Of a stretch of 64,000 nucleotides of DNA, positions 44,070 through 52,298 are shown in pieces. Within the stretch, counting starts at the first letter, position 1. Each line of letters begins with the position of its first letter. A model generated the notes under the pieces. It was given only the letters and a program-made list of their open reading frames with translations. It ran no database searches and was not told the DNA's origin. Position numbers and translations under genes: made by a program. The stretch is from contig NZ_CP108462.1 of NCBI RefSeq assembly GCF_036226365.1, positions 2,832,501 through 2,896,500 of the forward strand. The letters are read 5' to 3'. Source of the stretch: Streptomyces sp. NBC_01262. Lineage in GTDB: Bacteria; Actinomycetota; Actinomycetes; Streptomycetales; Streptomycetaceae.

Positions 44070-45431
44070 TTGCAGTCGTTCTCCGAGCTGCCCCTCGATC
44101 CCGCGCTGGTGTCCGCGCTGACCGAGAACGGAGTCACCGAGCCGTTCCCGATCCAGTCCGCGACCCTGCCGGACTCGCTGGCCGGCCGGGACGTGCTCGG
44201 CCGTGGCCGCACCGGCTCCGGCAAGACCCTCGCCTTCGGCCTCGCCATGCTCAACCGCCTGGCCGGGCGCCGCGCCGACCCCAAGCGCCCGCTCGCGCTG
44301 GTGCTGGTCCCCACGCGTGAGCTCGCCACCCAGGTCAACGAGGCCCTCGGCCCGTATGCGGCCGCCACCGGCCTGCGCACCGCCGTCGTCTTCGGCGGCA
44401 CGTCGATCAACCGCCAGATCGAGGCCCTGCGCAAGGGCCCCGAGATCCTGGTCGCCACCCCCGGGCGGCTCTTCGACCTCATCGACCGCCGCGCCGTCGC
44501 CCTGGACAAGGTCACGATCACCGTGCTCGACGAGGCCGACCAGATGGCCGACATGGGCTTCCTCCCCCAGGTCACCCGGCTCCTCAACCAGGTCGACCCG
44601 AACGGCCAGCGGATGCTGTTCTCCGCGACGCTGGACCGCCAGGTCGACAAATTGGTGAAGCAGTTCCTCAGCAACCCGGTCACGCACTCCGTGGACCCGT
44701 CCTCGGCGACGGTCACGACGATGACCCACCACGTCCTGCACGTGGACGACGGCACCAAGCGCGCCACGACGGCGGAGATCGCGAACCGCGAGGGCCGCGT
44801 CATCATGTTCGTCGACACCAAGCGCGGCGCCGACCGGCTCACCAAGCACCTGCTGGGCCAGGGCGTACGCGCTGTCGCCCTGCACGGCGGCAAGTCGCAG
44901 CCGCAGCGGGACCGGGCCCTGGACCACTTCCGCGAGGGCCGGGCCACCGCGCTCGTCGCCACGAACGTCGCCGCCCGCGGCATCCACATCGACGGCCTCG
45001 ACCTGGTCGTGAACGTCGACCCGCCGACCGAGGCCAAGGACTACCTGCACCGCGGCGGCCGTACGGCCCGCGCCGGTGAGTCCGGCACGGTCGTCACCCT
45101 GGTCCTGCCCGAGCAGCGCCGCGAGACGGCCCGTCTCATGACGCAGGCCGGTATCCGCCCGGAGACCGCCCGGGTCCGCCCCGGCGACCCCGAGCTCATC
45201 AAGGTCACCGGCGCCCGCCGCCCCTCCGGCACGGCCGTCGTCGTGGCCGACCTCACCCCCGCGGCTCCCGCCGCCGCCCCCGGCACCGCCGCCACCCGGC
45301 GCCGCCGCCCCCGCCGCCCCGCCTCCCCCGGCACGGGCAACGGCTTCGGCGTCGGCCAGACCCGCGGCAAGTCCGCCTCCACGGCGGGCCGCGGCGGCGC
45401 GGCCGGGCGTCGGGCACGGCGCGACGGCTGA
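44070..45431 (+). CDS. DEAD-box RNA helicase
   Basis: A 453-residue helicase from TTG 44070, chosen because GAAAGG lies about 8 bases upstream and the protein then begins at the Q-motif region; GTG 44016 would add 18 residues. Motifs in order: Q motif EPFPIQS, motif I GRGRTGSGKT, PTRELA, TPGR, motif II DEAD in VLDEADQMADMGF, motif III SAT, motif V AARGIH and motif VI HRGGRTAR. The C terminus from about 395 is an Ala/Arg/Gly-rich basic tail that probably binds RNA. Together with the upstream cold-shock protein it likely unwinds structured RNA, for example at low temperature. Confidence 0.93.
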   Translation: MQSFSELPLDPALVSALTENGVTEPFPIQSATLPDSLAGRDVLGRGRTGSGKTLAFGLAMLNRLAGRRADPKRPLALVLVPTRELATQVNEALGPYAAATGLRTAVVFGGTSINRQIEALRKGPEILVATPGRLFDLIDRRAVALDKVTITVLDEADQMADMGFLPQVTRLLNQVDPNGQRMLFSATLDRQVDKLVKQFLSNPVTHSVDPSSATVTTMTHHVLHVDDGTKRATTAEIANREGRVIMFVDTKRGADRLTKHLLGQGVRAVALHGGKSQPQRDRALDHFREGRATALVATNVAARGIHIDGLDLVVNVDPPTEAKDYLHRGGRTARAGESGTVVTLVLPEQRRETARLMTQAGIRPETARVRPGDPELIKVTGARRPSGTAVVVADLTPAAPAAAPGTAATRRRRPRRPASPGTGNGFGVGQTRGKSASTAGRGGAAGRRARRDG

Positions 45432-45445
45432 CCCGGGTGGGTCAG
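45428..45445. terminator. Bidirectional hairpin containing both stop codons
   Basis: CTGACCC and GGGTCAG form a 7-base stem with a 4-base loop. The TGA of the helicase lies in the left arm and, on the other strand, the stop of the gene at 45442-46173 lies in the right arm. It may serve both convergent genes; no T run is present. Confidence 0.45.
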
Positions 45446-46173
45446 GGACAGGTGTAGGTGAAGGACGTACTGGCCGTACGGGGCTGCGGGGAGACGATCC
45501 GCAGCTCCGCGCGGGCGCGGTACGTCCCCTGCCCGTGGAACGTCCACAGCAGGCGCAGCCGCGTCTGCTTCCGCCCGGCCGGCACCTTCTCGTGGAGCAG
45601 GCCCGACCGGCTGCCGTCGCTGCGAAGCCAGCGGTAGTCGATCGTGCCGCCCTCGCCGTTGGTGCGCACCGCGGCGAACACGCGGGCCGTCCCGTCGCAG
45701 CCGGGAGCCCCGGACTCGATGGCCACGCTCACATCGCGTACGGCCAGGTCCGCGCCGAGCCGCTGCCAGGCCAGGAACGCCAGCACGACGACCAGGACGG
45801 CCGCCGCCAGGGCGTAACGCCGCAGCCCGGCCCGGCGTCGCCCACCCCCGGGCGGCCCGCCGAGGGGAACCGGGAACGGCAGGGTGGCGGTCACCCCCGG
45901 TCCGAAGCGCAGCACCTGGCCCTCGACTCGGTCGGGCACCACGAGGGTGCGCTCCGGCTCGGGCTCCGCTTCCGGCTCGGGCTCCGCTTCCGGCTCGGCC
46001 CGCTTGGTCGGCTCCTCCCCGGGAATGCGGAACCACGAGTCGTCGAGCAGGGTCGCGCTGTACTCGGGCGCGGCGTCCGCCACCGGCACACCGGTGTCCG
46101 CCCTGGCCAGGTGCACCGTGGCGTCGTCCGGCACCTTGTCCTGGGGGACCCTGGGGTCCTGGGGCCCGTTCAC
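45442..46173 (-). CDS. Single-span membrane protein with extracellular Ig-like domain, kinase-linked
   Basis: A 243-residue protein of no named family. Its GTG start overlaps the kinase stop (GTGA, 46170-46173), so the two are co-translated. The cytoplasmic half (about 1-115) holds DDSWFRIPGEEP and a run of acidic EPEPE repeats; one membrane span follows (about 122-141, LAAAVLVVVLAFLAW), then an outside domain with a Cys pair (GAPGCDGTA and FTYTCP) resembling a small Ig-like fold. The outer domain of the adjacent kinase has a similar size and Cys-containing pattern. It may be a substrate or co-receptor of the kinase; this is inference from position and layout. Confidence 0.75.
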   Translation of the reverse strand: MNGPQDPRVPQDKVPDDATVHLARADTGVPVADAAPEYSATLLDDSWFRIPGEEPTKRAEPEAEPEPEAEPEPERTLVVPDRVEGQVLRFGPGVTATLPFPVPLGGPPGGGRRRAGLRRYALAAAVLVVVLAFLAWQRLGADLAVRDVSVAIESGAPGCDGTARVFAAVRTNGEGGTIDYRWLRSDGSRSGLLHEKVPAGRKQTRLRLLWTFHGQGTYRARAELRIVSPQPRTASTSFTYTCP

Positions 46174-47783
46174 CGGATGCCGCACTGCCGGGTGACGATC
46201 TGCTGGGAGGAACCCCCTCCTGCCGCCGCCGGGCTGGTGGTGGCCATCGCACCCCAGTAGCAGCCGGCCCCGGTGTAGGTGTGGGTGGGTGCCGGGCTGA
46301 CGGTGTACTGCGTGCTGCCGCTGAGGGTGTACGTCTGCGGGCTGCCGTCCTGCGTGCCCAAGGTGCCCTTGGTGTCGCTGACGTACCAGGTGACGGTCAG
46401 CGTCACCGGTCCGGTGCCATCGGTGCCGACGGTCACGGAGGCGCTCGCGCTCGCGGTTCCCGTCTGCTGCAGGGCGGTCAGCGAAAGGGATGTCACCTTC
46501 ACGGCGGGCGCGACGCTCGTCGAGGCCGAGGCCGAGGCCGAGACCGAGGTTGACGGAGTCGCCGACGGCGGGCCGGACGCCGAGGGCGGCGCCGCCGAGG
46601 TCTCGGCGGCCGTGGGCGTGGGCGTGGCCGAATCCGTGACCGCCGCCGACGCCGTGGGCGAGGGCGATCCGGAGTCCGTCGTGCCCGCCGACGGCGACGC
46701 GGTGGGCGAGAGGGTGGTCATGGCCACGGTCTCCGTCGTCGTGTGGCCGGATCCGCCGCCCGTGGCCACGGCCGTGAAGGTGAGCGCTCCGGCCAGCACG
46801 AGGACGCCCGCTCCGACCAGCAGCCCGCGCCGTCCGGCCAACCGGCCGAAGCCCGCGCCGCCGCCGAGCACCGTGGTGGCCAGTGCCGTGTTCCCGGCCC
46901 CCGGCCCGCCTCCGGCCGACGGGAAGAGCAGCGGCAACAGCGCGGCCAGGGCCGCCAGTCTGCGCTGCCCGCGCTCCTCCCAGTCCTCGCCGTACGCCGC
47001 TCCGGCGATCTCCTCCAGCTCGGCGACGAACGCGGCGGCGTCCGCCGGCCTGTCCGCCGGGTCCTTGGCCAGCCCGCGCAGAATCAGCGGGCGCACTTCC
47101 TCCGGCGCCCGCTCGGCGGGGATGGGGGCGGTGACATGACGCAGCGCCAGCTCGGCGAAGTTGTCGCCGGTGTACGGCTTCTCGCCGGTCAGGCACTCGA
47201 AGAAGGTGGCGGTGGCGGCGTAGACGTCCGTCGCCGGTGAGGCGGCCCCGCCGTTCCACTGCTCGGGGGCCATGTACGGCGGAGTCCCCGTGATGCCCGA
47301 CGAGGTCGCGCCACTGCGCACCGCGATGCCGAAGTCGACGAGCTTGGAGGCCCCGTCGGCGGCCACCAGGACGTTCTCCGGCTTGTAGTCGCGGTGCACC
47401 ACCCCTGCCCGGTGCGCCGCCGCCAGCCCCAGCAGCGAGCCCTTGAGCACCGCCAGCGCCGCCTCGGGCCCGGTCGCCCCCTCCTGCCGCAACAGGGCGC
47501 GCAGGGCGATCCCGTCCACCAGCTCCATCACGATGGCCGCGCCGTCCGGCGACTCGACGTACTCGTACAGCCCGGTGACGTACGGCGACCGCAGATCACC
47601 GAGCAGCTGCGCCTCGCCGCGGAACTCCAGCACGAAGTCCGAGTCCGTCCGCAGCTCCTCCCCGAGGTACTTCACCGCCACCGGCGTGCCCGTCACCTCG
47701 TGCACCGCCAGCACGACCCGCCCGCCCGACCCCTCGCCCAGCTCTCTGACCTCGGCGTACCCGGGGACTGTCCAACCGCTCAT
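46170..47783 (-). CDS. Receptor-type Ser/Thr protein kinase
   Basis: A 537-residue PASTA-less PknB-type kinase. ATG 47783 follows GGGAGG. The kinase domain (about 9-265) has a Gly-rich loop (LGEGSGGRV), Lys38 in VAVKYLG, HRDYKPEN with catalytic D132, DFG and APE motifs. A juxtamembrane linker, one membrane span (about 315-335, LLVGAGVLVLAGALTFTAV) and a Ser/Thr/Pro-rich stalk lead to an extracellular Ig-like sensor domain (about 425-537) with paired cysteines. It should phosphorylate intracellular targets in response to an external signal. Its stop overlaps the next gene. Confidence 0.92.
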   Translation of the reverse strand: MSGWTVPGYAEVRELGEGSGGRVVLAVHEVTGTPVAVKYLGEELRTDSDFVLEFRGEAQLLGDLRSPYVTGLYEYVESPDGAAIVMELVDGIALRALLRQEGATGPEAALAVLKGSLLGLAAAHRAGVVHRDYKPENVLVAADGASKLVDFGIAVRSGATSSGITGTPPYMAPEQWNGGAASPATDVYAATATFFECLTGEKPYTGDNFAELALRHVTAPIPAERAPEEVRPLILRGLAKDPADRPADAAAFVAELEEIAGAAYGEDWEERGQRRLAALAALLPLLFPSAGGGPGAGNTALATTVLGGGAGFGRLAGRRGLLVGAGVLVLAGALTFTAVATGGGSGHTTTETVAMTTLSPTASPSAGTTDSGSPSPTASAAVTDSATPTPTAAETSAAPPSASGPPSATPSTSVSASASASTSVAPAVKVTSLSLTALQQTGTASASASVTVGTDGTGPVTLTVTWYVSDTKGTLGTQDGSPQTYTLSGSTQYTVSPAPTHTYTGAGCYWGAMATTSPAAAGGGSSQQIVTRQCGIR

Positions 47784-47893
47784 CGCGCCGCCCTCCCGTC
47801 GGCCGCTGCCCACCGGCCCGTCCCTTTCACGGACACATTTCCGCCACGTCCGGTTCCGGGAGGGTACGCCCGGTTCCACGGGCCCCGGTGACC

Positions 47894-48517
47894 TCAGCCT
47901 CGAAGCCAGGAAACGACGAGGCCGGCGGCCACCGACCACATCATGCAGCCGACCAGCACATCCAGAACCCGCCATGCGGCCGGTTTGCGGAACAGCGGGG
48001 CGAGCCGGCTCGCGCCGTAGGCGATGCCGAAGAACCACACCGTCGAGGCGGCCATGGCGCCGACGGCGAAAACGGCCCTGTCCATGCCCGCGTGCTGCGC
48101 ACCGACGCTTCCGAGCAGCACCACGGTGTCCAGGTAGACATGCGGGTTCAGCAGGCTGATCGCCGCAGCCGCCACCCCAGCCGAACGCGCCGAAGCGGTC
48201 CGCGCCATGCCCTCCTGGTCGTCCAGGGTCCTGGGGCGCACGGCCGAATGGAACGCCTTCACACCATAGACGCCGAGGAAGAGCACTCCGCCGAAGGTCG
48301 CGATCGCCGTCACCGCCTCGCTTGAGGCGATGACCGAGCCCACGCCCGCGACTCCCACCCCGATCAGCACCACATCGCAGACCGTGCTCACCGCGGCGAC
48401 CGTCAGCACGTGCTTGCGCAGCAGCCCCTGCCGGATGACGAAGGCGTTCTGCGCACCGATCGCGATGATCAGACCGGCCCCCAGAACGAAACCCTGCAGC
48501 AAAGGTACGGCGGTCAA
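47894..48517 (-). CDS. LysE-family amino-acid exporter
   Basis: A 207-residue membrane protein with six hydrophobic spans of the LysE/ArgO family. The family signature near the N terminus reads GAGLIIAIGAQNAFVIRQGL, and LLNPHVYLDTVVLLGSVGA lies in the middle. TTG 48517 is used because GGGGGGACC lies just upstream and no in-frame ATG is near. It would export a basic or other amino acid; the substrate cannot be predicted. Confidence 0.9.
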   Translation of the reverse strand: MTAVPLLQGFVLGAGLIIAIGAQNAFVIRQGLLRKHVLTVAAVSTVCDVVLIGVGVAGVGSVIASSEAVTAIATFGGVLFLGVYGVKAFHSAVRPRTLDDQEGMARTASARSAGVAAAAISLLNPHVYLDTVVLLGSVGAQHAGMDRAVFAVGAMAASTVWFFGIAYGASRLAPLFRKPAAWRVLDVLVGCMMWSVAAGLVVSWLRG

Positions 48518-48651
48518 GAGGTCCCCCCATGTCGCAGTGGCTCGCCCACGCGCGGCCCCTCATACCGGCAACGATTCTCCAGAGCGGCCCATCAGCACCA
48601 GAGCGCGCGACAGCACTCGGATCGGCTCCTTGTGCTCCCCCGACCGACCCG

Positions 48652-49050
48652 TCAGAGCTTGACGACCACCACGCGGTCGCCGCACAGCTTGCGCATGTCG
48701 TCCTCGTCGGACGTGAAGACGGTGACCGGGCCCGGGTGCCGGAGCGCCACAGCCGCGAGGGCTCCGTCGATGGCGTACTTATGACCGTGCAGACCGGCCT
48801 GACGCAGGAGCTCGATGGCCGTATCGGCGACGTCCCGGGTCACCGGTTCGATCCGGACGCGGGACATGGCCCACTGCCAGGCCGACCGGTGACTCTTGGG
48901 GTCGTACGCCTCGATGAGGGTCATCGATGTGGTCATGACCTGGATGCCCACCCGCTGGGCATCCTTCAGCCGCTGCCCCATCACGCGCTCGCCACGCACC
49001 CACCGGGAGAGTCCCTCGCTGTCCAGCAGGTAGGCCGCCCCTCCCGTCAC
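48652..49050 (-). CDS. PIN-domain (VapC-like) toxin
   Basis: A 132-residue PIN-domain protein whose GTG start overlaps the antitoxin stop (GTGA, 49047-49050). Acidic residues expected for the metal site are seen in YLLDSEGLS, TLIEAYDP, YAIDGALAAVAL and FTSDEDDM. PIN toxins are Mg2+-dependent RNases that cleave specific RNAs in the cytosol. The order antitoxin-toxin with overlap is typical of VapBC modules. The target RNA is unknown. Confidence 0.8.
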   Translation of the reverse strand: MTGGAAYLLDSEGLSRWVRGERVMGQRLKDAQRVGIQVMTTSMTLIEAYDPKSHRSAWQWAMSRVRIEPVTRDVADTAIELLRQAGLHGHKYAIDGALAAVALRHPGPVTVFTSDEDDMRKLCGDRVVVVKL

Positions 49051-49346
49051 GCGGCGTTCCCGGACCGGTCGGCGGGCTGCGAACCGGTCGCCGCGCGGCT
49101 CCGCAGCAGCTCGGCGTGCCTGCGCTCGATCTCGCGGCGCTCCACCTCTGCCTCGGCCAGTTCCGCCTCGGTGATCTCCCCGTACTCGGACTCCCACCAG
49201 TCGACGGCCTCCCGGAGCCGTTCCTGCTCCCGCTGACGCTCTATGGCCTGCGTGACGTAGCGGCTGAAACCGCCGGGGCCGACCTCCGCCCGGATGGCCT
49301 CCGCCAGTTCCTCGGGGAGAGTCACGGTGTACTTCTTGGTTGCCAT
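49047..49346 (-). CDS. Ribbon-helix-helix-type antitoxin
   Basis: A 99-residue protein from ATG 49346; an in-frame ATG at 49358 would add four residues. The N terminus, KKYTVTLPEELAEAIRAEVGPGGFSRYVTQAIERQ, split over about 4-38, has the beta-strand/two-helix pattern of ribbon-helix-helix DNA-binding antitoxins. The acidic C terminus (EAELAEAEVERREIERRHAELL) is the likely toxin-binding part. It probably represses its own operon through the CCATACC repeats at its start and neutralises the PIN toxin encoded next. Confidence 0.8.
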   Translation of the reverse strand: MATKKYTVTLPEELAEAIRAEVGPGGFSRYVTQAIERQREQERLREAVDWWESEYGEITEAELAEAEVERREIERRHAELLRSRAATGSQPADRSGNAA

Positions 49347-49361
49347 ACCATCGACCATACC
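49343..49361 (-). promoter_or_regulatory. Direct repeats over the antitoxin start
   Basis: CCATACC occurs at 49343-49349 and again at 49355-49361, a 12-base period over the antitoxin start codon. Ribbon-helix-helix repressors bind such short repeats, so this may be the autoregulatory operator. Confidence 0.45.
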
Positions 49362-49416
49362 AAGGGGTGAAGTGCGATGCCCGGCCTGGGAAGGTTCCTC
49401 ACCCGATCGAGCGAAA

Positions 49417-49448
49417 CCGTCCCGCACGGGAGTTCCCGTGCGGGACGG
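49417..49448 (-). terminator. Terminator after glgP
   Basis: CCGTCCCGCACGGG and CCCGTGCGGGACGG form a perfect 14-base stem with a 4-base loop. On the minus strand it lies 30 bases past the glgP stop and is followed by TTTCGC. Confidence 0.75.
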
Positions 49449-49477
49449 CCTGCCGGGAATCCCGGGCCCCTGAGCGG

Positions 49478-52096
49478 CTACCTCAGGACGCCCGCCGTCA
49501 TGCCCTCCGACTCCGCCGGTACGGCGATGAGGCCCGGCTCGGCCGGGGAGGCCAGGAGCCGGTGGGTCGGGAGGACGCGGACGGTGTAGCCGAAGGGGCC
49601 TGTGCGGTCGAGGGTGAGGGGGCCCTCGTAGTGCCAGCGGCCGTCCACGTCGGGGCGTCCGCCGGGCTTGAGCGAGACGACGGTCGGATCGGCGATCCGG
49701 TCGGAGTCGTCGACGCGGCCCGTGACCGCCTGGACGTCCACATCGCCGGGCTCCAGGTCGCCCAGGGCGACCTGGACGCGGACCGTGAGCGTGGACCCCA
49801 GCTCCGGGGAGTCCCCGGCCGCGCCCGCCTCGACGTGCTCGACGGAGACCCGGGGCCACTGCTCGCGCAGCCGCCGCTTCCACACGGCGAGCTCGGTGGC
49901 GGCCTCGCCGCTGACCGCCCGATGGGCGCGGGCGGCGGGCGCGTAGAGGAGCGAGACGTAGTCACGCACCATGCGCCCGGCGAGGACCTTCGGGCCGAGG
50001 GTGGTGAGGGTGTGGCGGACCATCTCGATCCACCGCTTGGGGAGCCCGCCGCCGTGTCCGCCCAGGTCGTAGAACCGGGGCGCGACCTGTTGCTCCAGCA
50101 GGTCGTAGAGGGCGGTGGCCTCCAGGTCGTCCCGGCGGTCCTCGTCGGTGAGGCCGTCGGCGGTCGGGATGGCCCAGCCGTTGTTGCCGTCGAACCACTC
50201 GTCCCACCAGCCGTCCAGGACGGACAGGTTGAGGCAGCCGTTGAGGGCGGCCTTCATGCCGGAGGTGCCGCAGGCCTCCAGCGGGCGGAGCGGGTTGTTG
50301 AGCCAGACGTCGCAGCCGGGGTAGAGGTGCTGGGCCATGGCCATGTCGTAGTCGGGCAGGAAGACGATCCGGTGCCGGACCCGGGGATCGTCGGCGAAGC
50401 GGACCAGCTCCTGGACGAGCCGTTTGCCGCCGTCGTCGGCGGGGTGGGCCTTGCCCGCGACGACGATCTGGATCGGCCGCTCGGGGTGGAGCAGCAGCTC
50501 CATCAGCCGGTCCTGGTCGCGGAGCATCAGGGTGAGGCGCTTGTACGAGGGCACCCGGCGGGCGAAGCCGATGGTGAGGACGTCCGGGTCCAGGACGTCG
50601 TCGACCCAGCCCAGCTCGGCGAGCCCGGCGCCGCGCTGCCGCCAGGAGGCACGCACGCGCTGGCGTACGTCCTCCACGAGCTGCTCGCGCAGCAGCCGCC
50701 GGGTCTCCCAGACGGCGGCGTCGGGGATGTCGGCGACGGACTCCCAGCGGTCGGACAGGCCGATCATCATCGCGTCCTCGGCCCGTTGCGCGCCGATCTG
50801 CCGCGCGCCGAGCCGGAAGACCTCGGGCGCGACCCAGGTGGGGGCGTGGACACCGTTGGTGATGGAGGTGATCGGCACCTCGTCGGGGTCGAAGCCGGGC
50901 CAGAGCCCGGCGAACATCTCCCGGCTGACGGCTCCGTGCAGGGTGGAGACGCCGTTGGCGCGCTGGGCGAGGCGCAGGCCCATCACGGCCATGTTGAAGA
51001 CGTTCGGGTCGCCGCCCGAGTACGTCTCCATGCCCAGCTCCAGGACCCGCTGGACGTCGACGCCGGCCAGTTCGCCGCCGTCGCCCAGGTGCCTGGCCAC
51101 GAGTTCGCGGTCGAAGCGGTCGATGCCGGCCGGGACGGGGGTGTGGGTGGTGAAGACGGTGCCGGCGCGCACCGCTTCGAGGGCGGAGTCGAAGTCCCCG
51201 CCGAGTTCCCTTATACGTTCCAGGCCGAGGAAGCCGGCGTGGCCCTCGTTGGTGTGGAAGACCTCGGGAGCGGCGTGGCCGGTGAGCCGGCAGTAGGTGC
51301 GCACCGCGCGCACCCCGCCGATGCCGAGCAGCATCTCCTGGAGGAGGCGGTGCTCGCTGCCGCCGCCGTAGAGGCGGTCGGTGACATCGCGCTCGTTGGG
51401 ATGGTTCTCCTCGACGTCGGAGTCGAGGAGCAGCAGCGGTACGCGCCCGACCTGGGCCTTCCAGATGTGCGCGCGCAGGCTGCGGCCGCCGGGGAGGGCG
51501 AGGACGATGACGCAGGGGGTGCCGTCGTCCTCCCGGAGCAGGCCCAGCGGAAGCTCGTTGGGGTCGAGGACAGGGTACTGCTCCTGCTGCCAGCCCTCGC
51601 GGGACAGCGATTGCCTGAAATAGCCGTGGCGGTAGAGCAGGCCGACGCCGATCAGGGGCACACCCAGATCGCTGGCGGCCTTCAGGTGGTCCCCGGCCAG
51701 GATGCCGAGCCCGCCGGAGTACTGCGGCAGGGCTGCGGTGATCCCGAACTCGGGCGAGAAGTAGGCGATGGCGGAGGGGAGCTCGGCCGGTTCCGCTTCC
51801 GCGCTCTGGTACCAGCGCGGGTTGGTGAGGTAGTCGCTCAGGTCCTCCGAGGCGGTGCTGAGCCGCCGCAGGAACCGGCGGTCCTGGGCGAGGGCGCTCA
51901 GCCGCTGCTTGGACACGGCCCCGAGGAGCCGCACCGGGTCCCCGGCTGCGGCCCGCCATCCGTCGGCGTCGACGGACTGGAAGAGCTCACGGGTCTCGGG
52001 GTGCCAGGACCAGCGCAGGTTCTGCGCGAGTTCCTGGAGCGGACGTAGAGGTTCGGGCAGGACAGTTCGCACGGTGAATCGACGAATAGCCTTCAC
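49478..52096 (-). CDS. glgP: Alpha-glucan phosphorylase GlgP
   Basis: An 872-residue phosphorylase that releases glucose-1-phosphate (or maltose-1-phosphate-pathway precursors) from alpha-1,4-glucan. The N-terminal DUF3417-type extension (RFTVRTVLPEPLRPLQELAQN) is characteristic of the actinobacterial long form. The core contains SPEFGITAALPQYSGGLGILAGDH split over the substrate site, ITNGVHAPTW, FARRVPSYKR and the PLP-lysine region EACGTSGMKAALNG. It is read opposite to glgE-treS-mak-glgB, the arrangement expected of the conserved alpha-glucan cluster, but here three secreted-enzyme genes lie between. Confidence 0.93.
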   Translation of the reverse strand: MKAIRRFTVRTVLPEPLRPLQELAQNLRWSWHPETRELFQSVDADGWRAAAGDPVRLLGAVSKQRLSALAQDRRFLRRLSTASEDLSDYLTNPRWYQSAEAEPAELPSAIAYFSPEFGITAALPQYSGGLGILAGDHLKAASDLGVPLIGVGLLYRHGYFRQSLSREGWQQEQYPVLDPNELPLGLLREDDGTPCVIVLALPGGRSLRAHIWKAQVGRVPLLLLDSDVEENHPNERDVTDRLYGGGSEHRLLQEMLLGIGGVRAVRTYCRLTGHAAPEVFHTNEGHAGFLGLERIRELGGDFDSALEAVRAGTVFTTHTPVPAGIDRFDRELVARHLGDGGELAGVDVQRVLELGMETYSGGDPNVFNMAVMGLRLAQRANGVSTLHGAVSREMFAGLWPGFDPDEVPITSITNGVHAPTWVAPEVFRLGARQIGAQRAEDAMMIGLSDRWESVADIPDAAVWETRRLLREQLVEDVRQRVRASWRQRGAGLAELGWVDDVLDPDVLTIGFARRVPSYKRLTLMLRDQDRLMELLLHPERPIQIVVAGKAHPADDGGKRLVQELVRFADDPRVRHRIVFLPDYDMAMAQHLYPGCDVWLNNPLRPLEACGTSGMKAALNGCLNLSVLDGWWDEWFDGNNGWAIPTADGLTDEDRRDDLEATALYDLLEQQVAPRFYDLGGHGGGLPKRWIEMVRHTLTTLGPKVLAGRMVRDYVSLLYAPAARAHRAVSGEAATELAVWKRRLREQWPRVSVEHVEAGAAGDSPELGSTLTVRVQVALGDLEPGDVDVQAVTGRVDDSDRIADPTVVSLKPGGRPDVDGRWHYEGPLTLDRTGPFGYTVRVLPTHRLLASPAEPGLIAVPAESEGMTAGVLR

Positions 52097-52298
52097 GACT
52101 CGAAGGTAGCTCCGCTACCCCGTCGTGTTCCCGCACATCCGCGCATTCCGGTCGGCCGGTGTCGGAGCGGAGTCGGCGCGGAGTCGGCCGGGAATCGCCT
52201 CTTCTGGCAAGTACGCGACAAAAATCTTGGACCGGCAACCTTCCGCATCGCGGTGGCGACCCTCACATTAGTAAGGGCTTTCCCCCCTAGGAGGTGCC

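Noticed and set aside
49340..52048. A 902-codon plus-strand open frame opposite glgP
   Set aside because: Antisense shadow of a well-supported phosphorylase gene.
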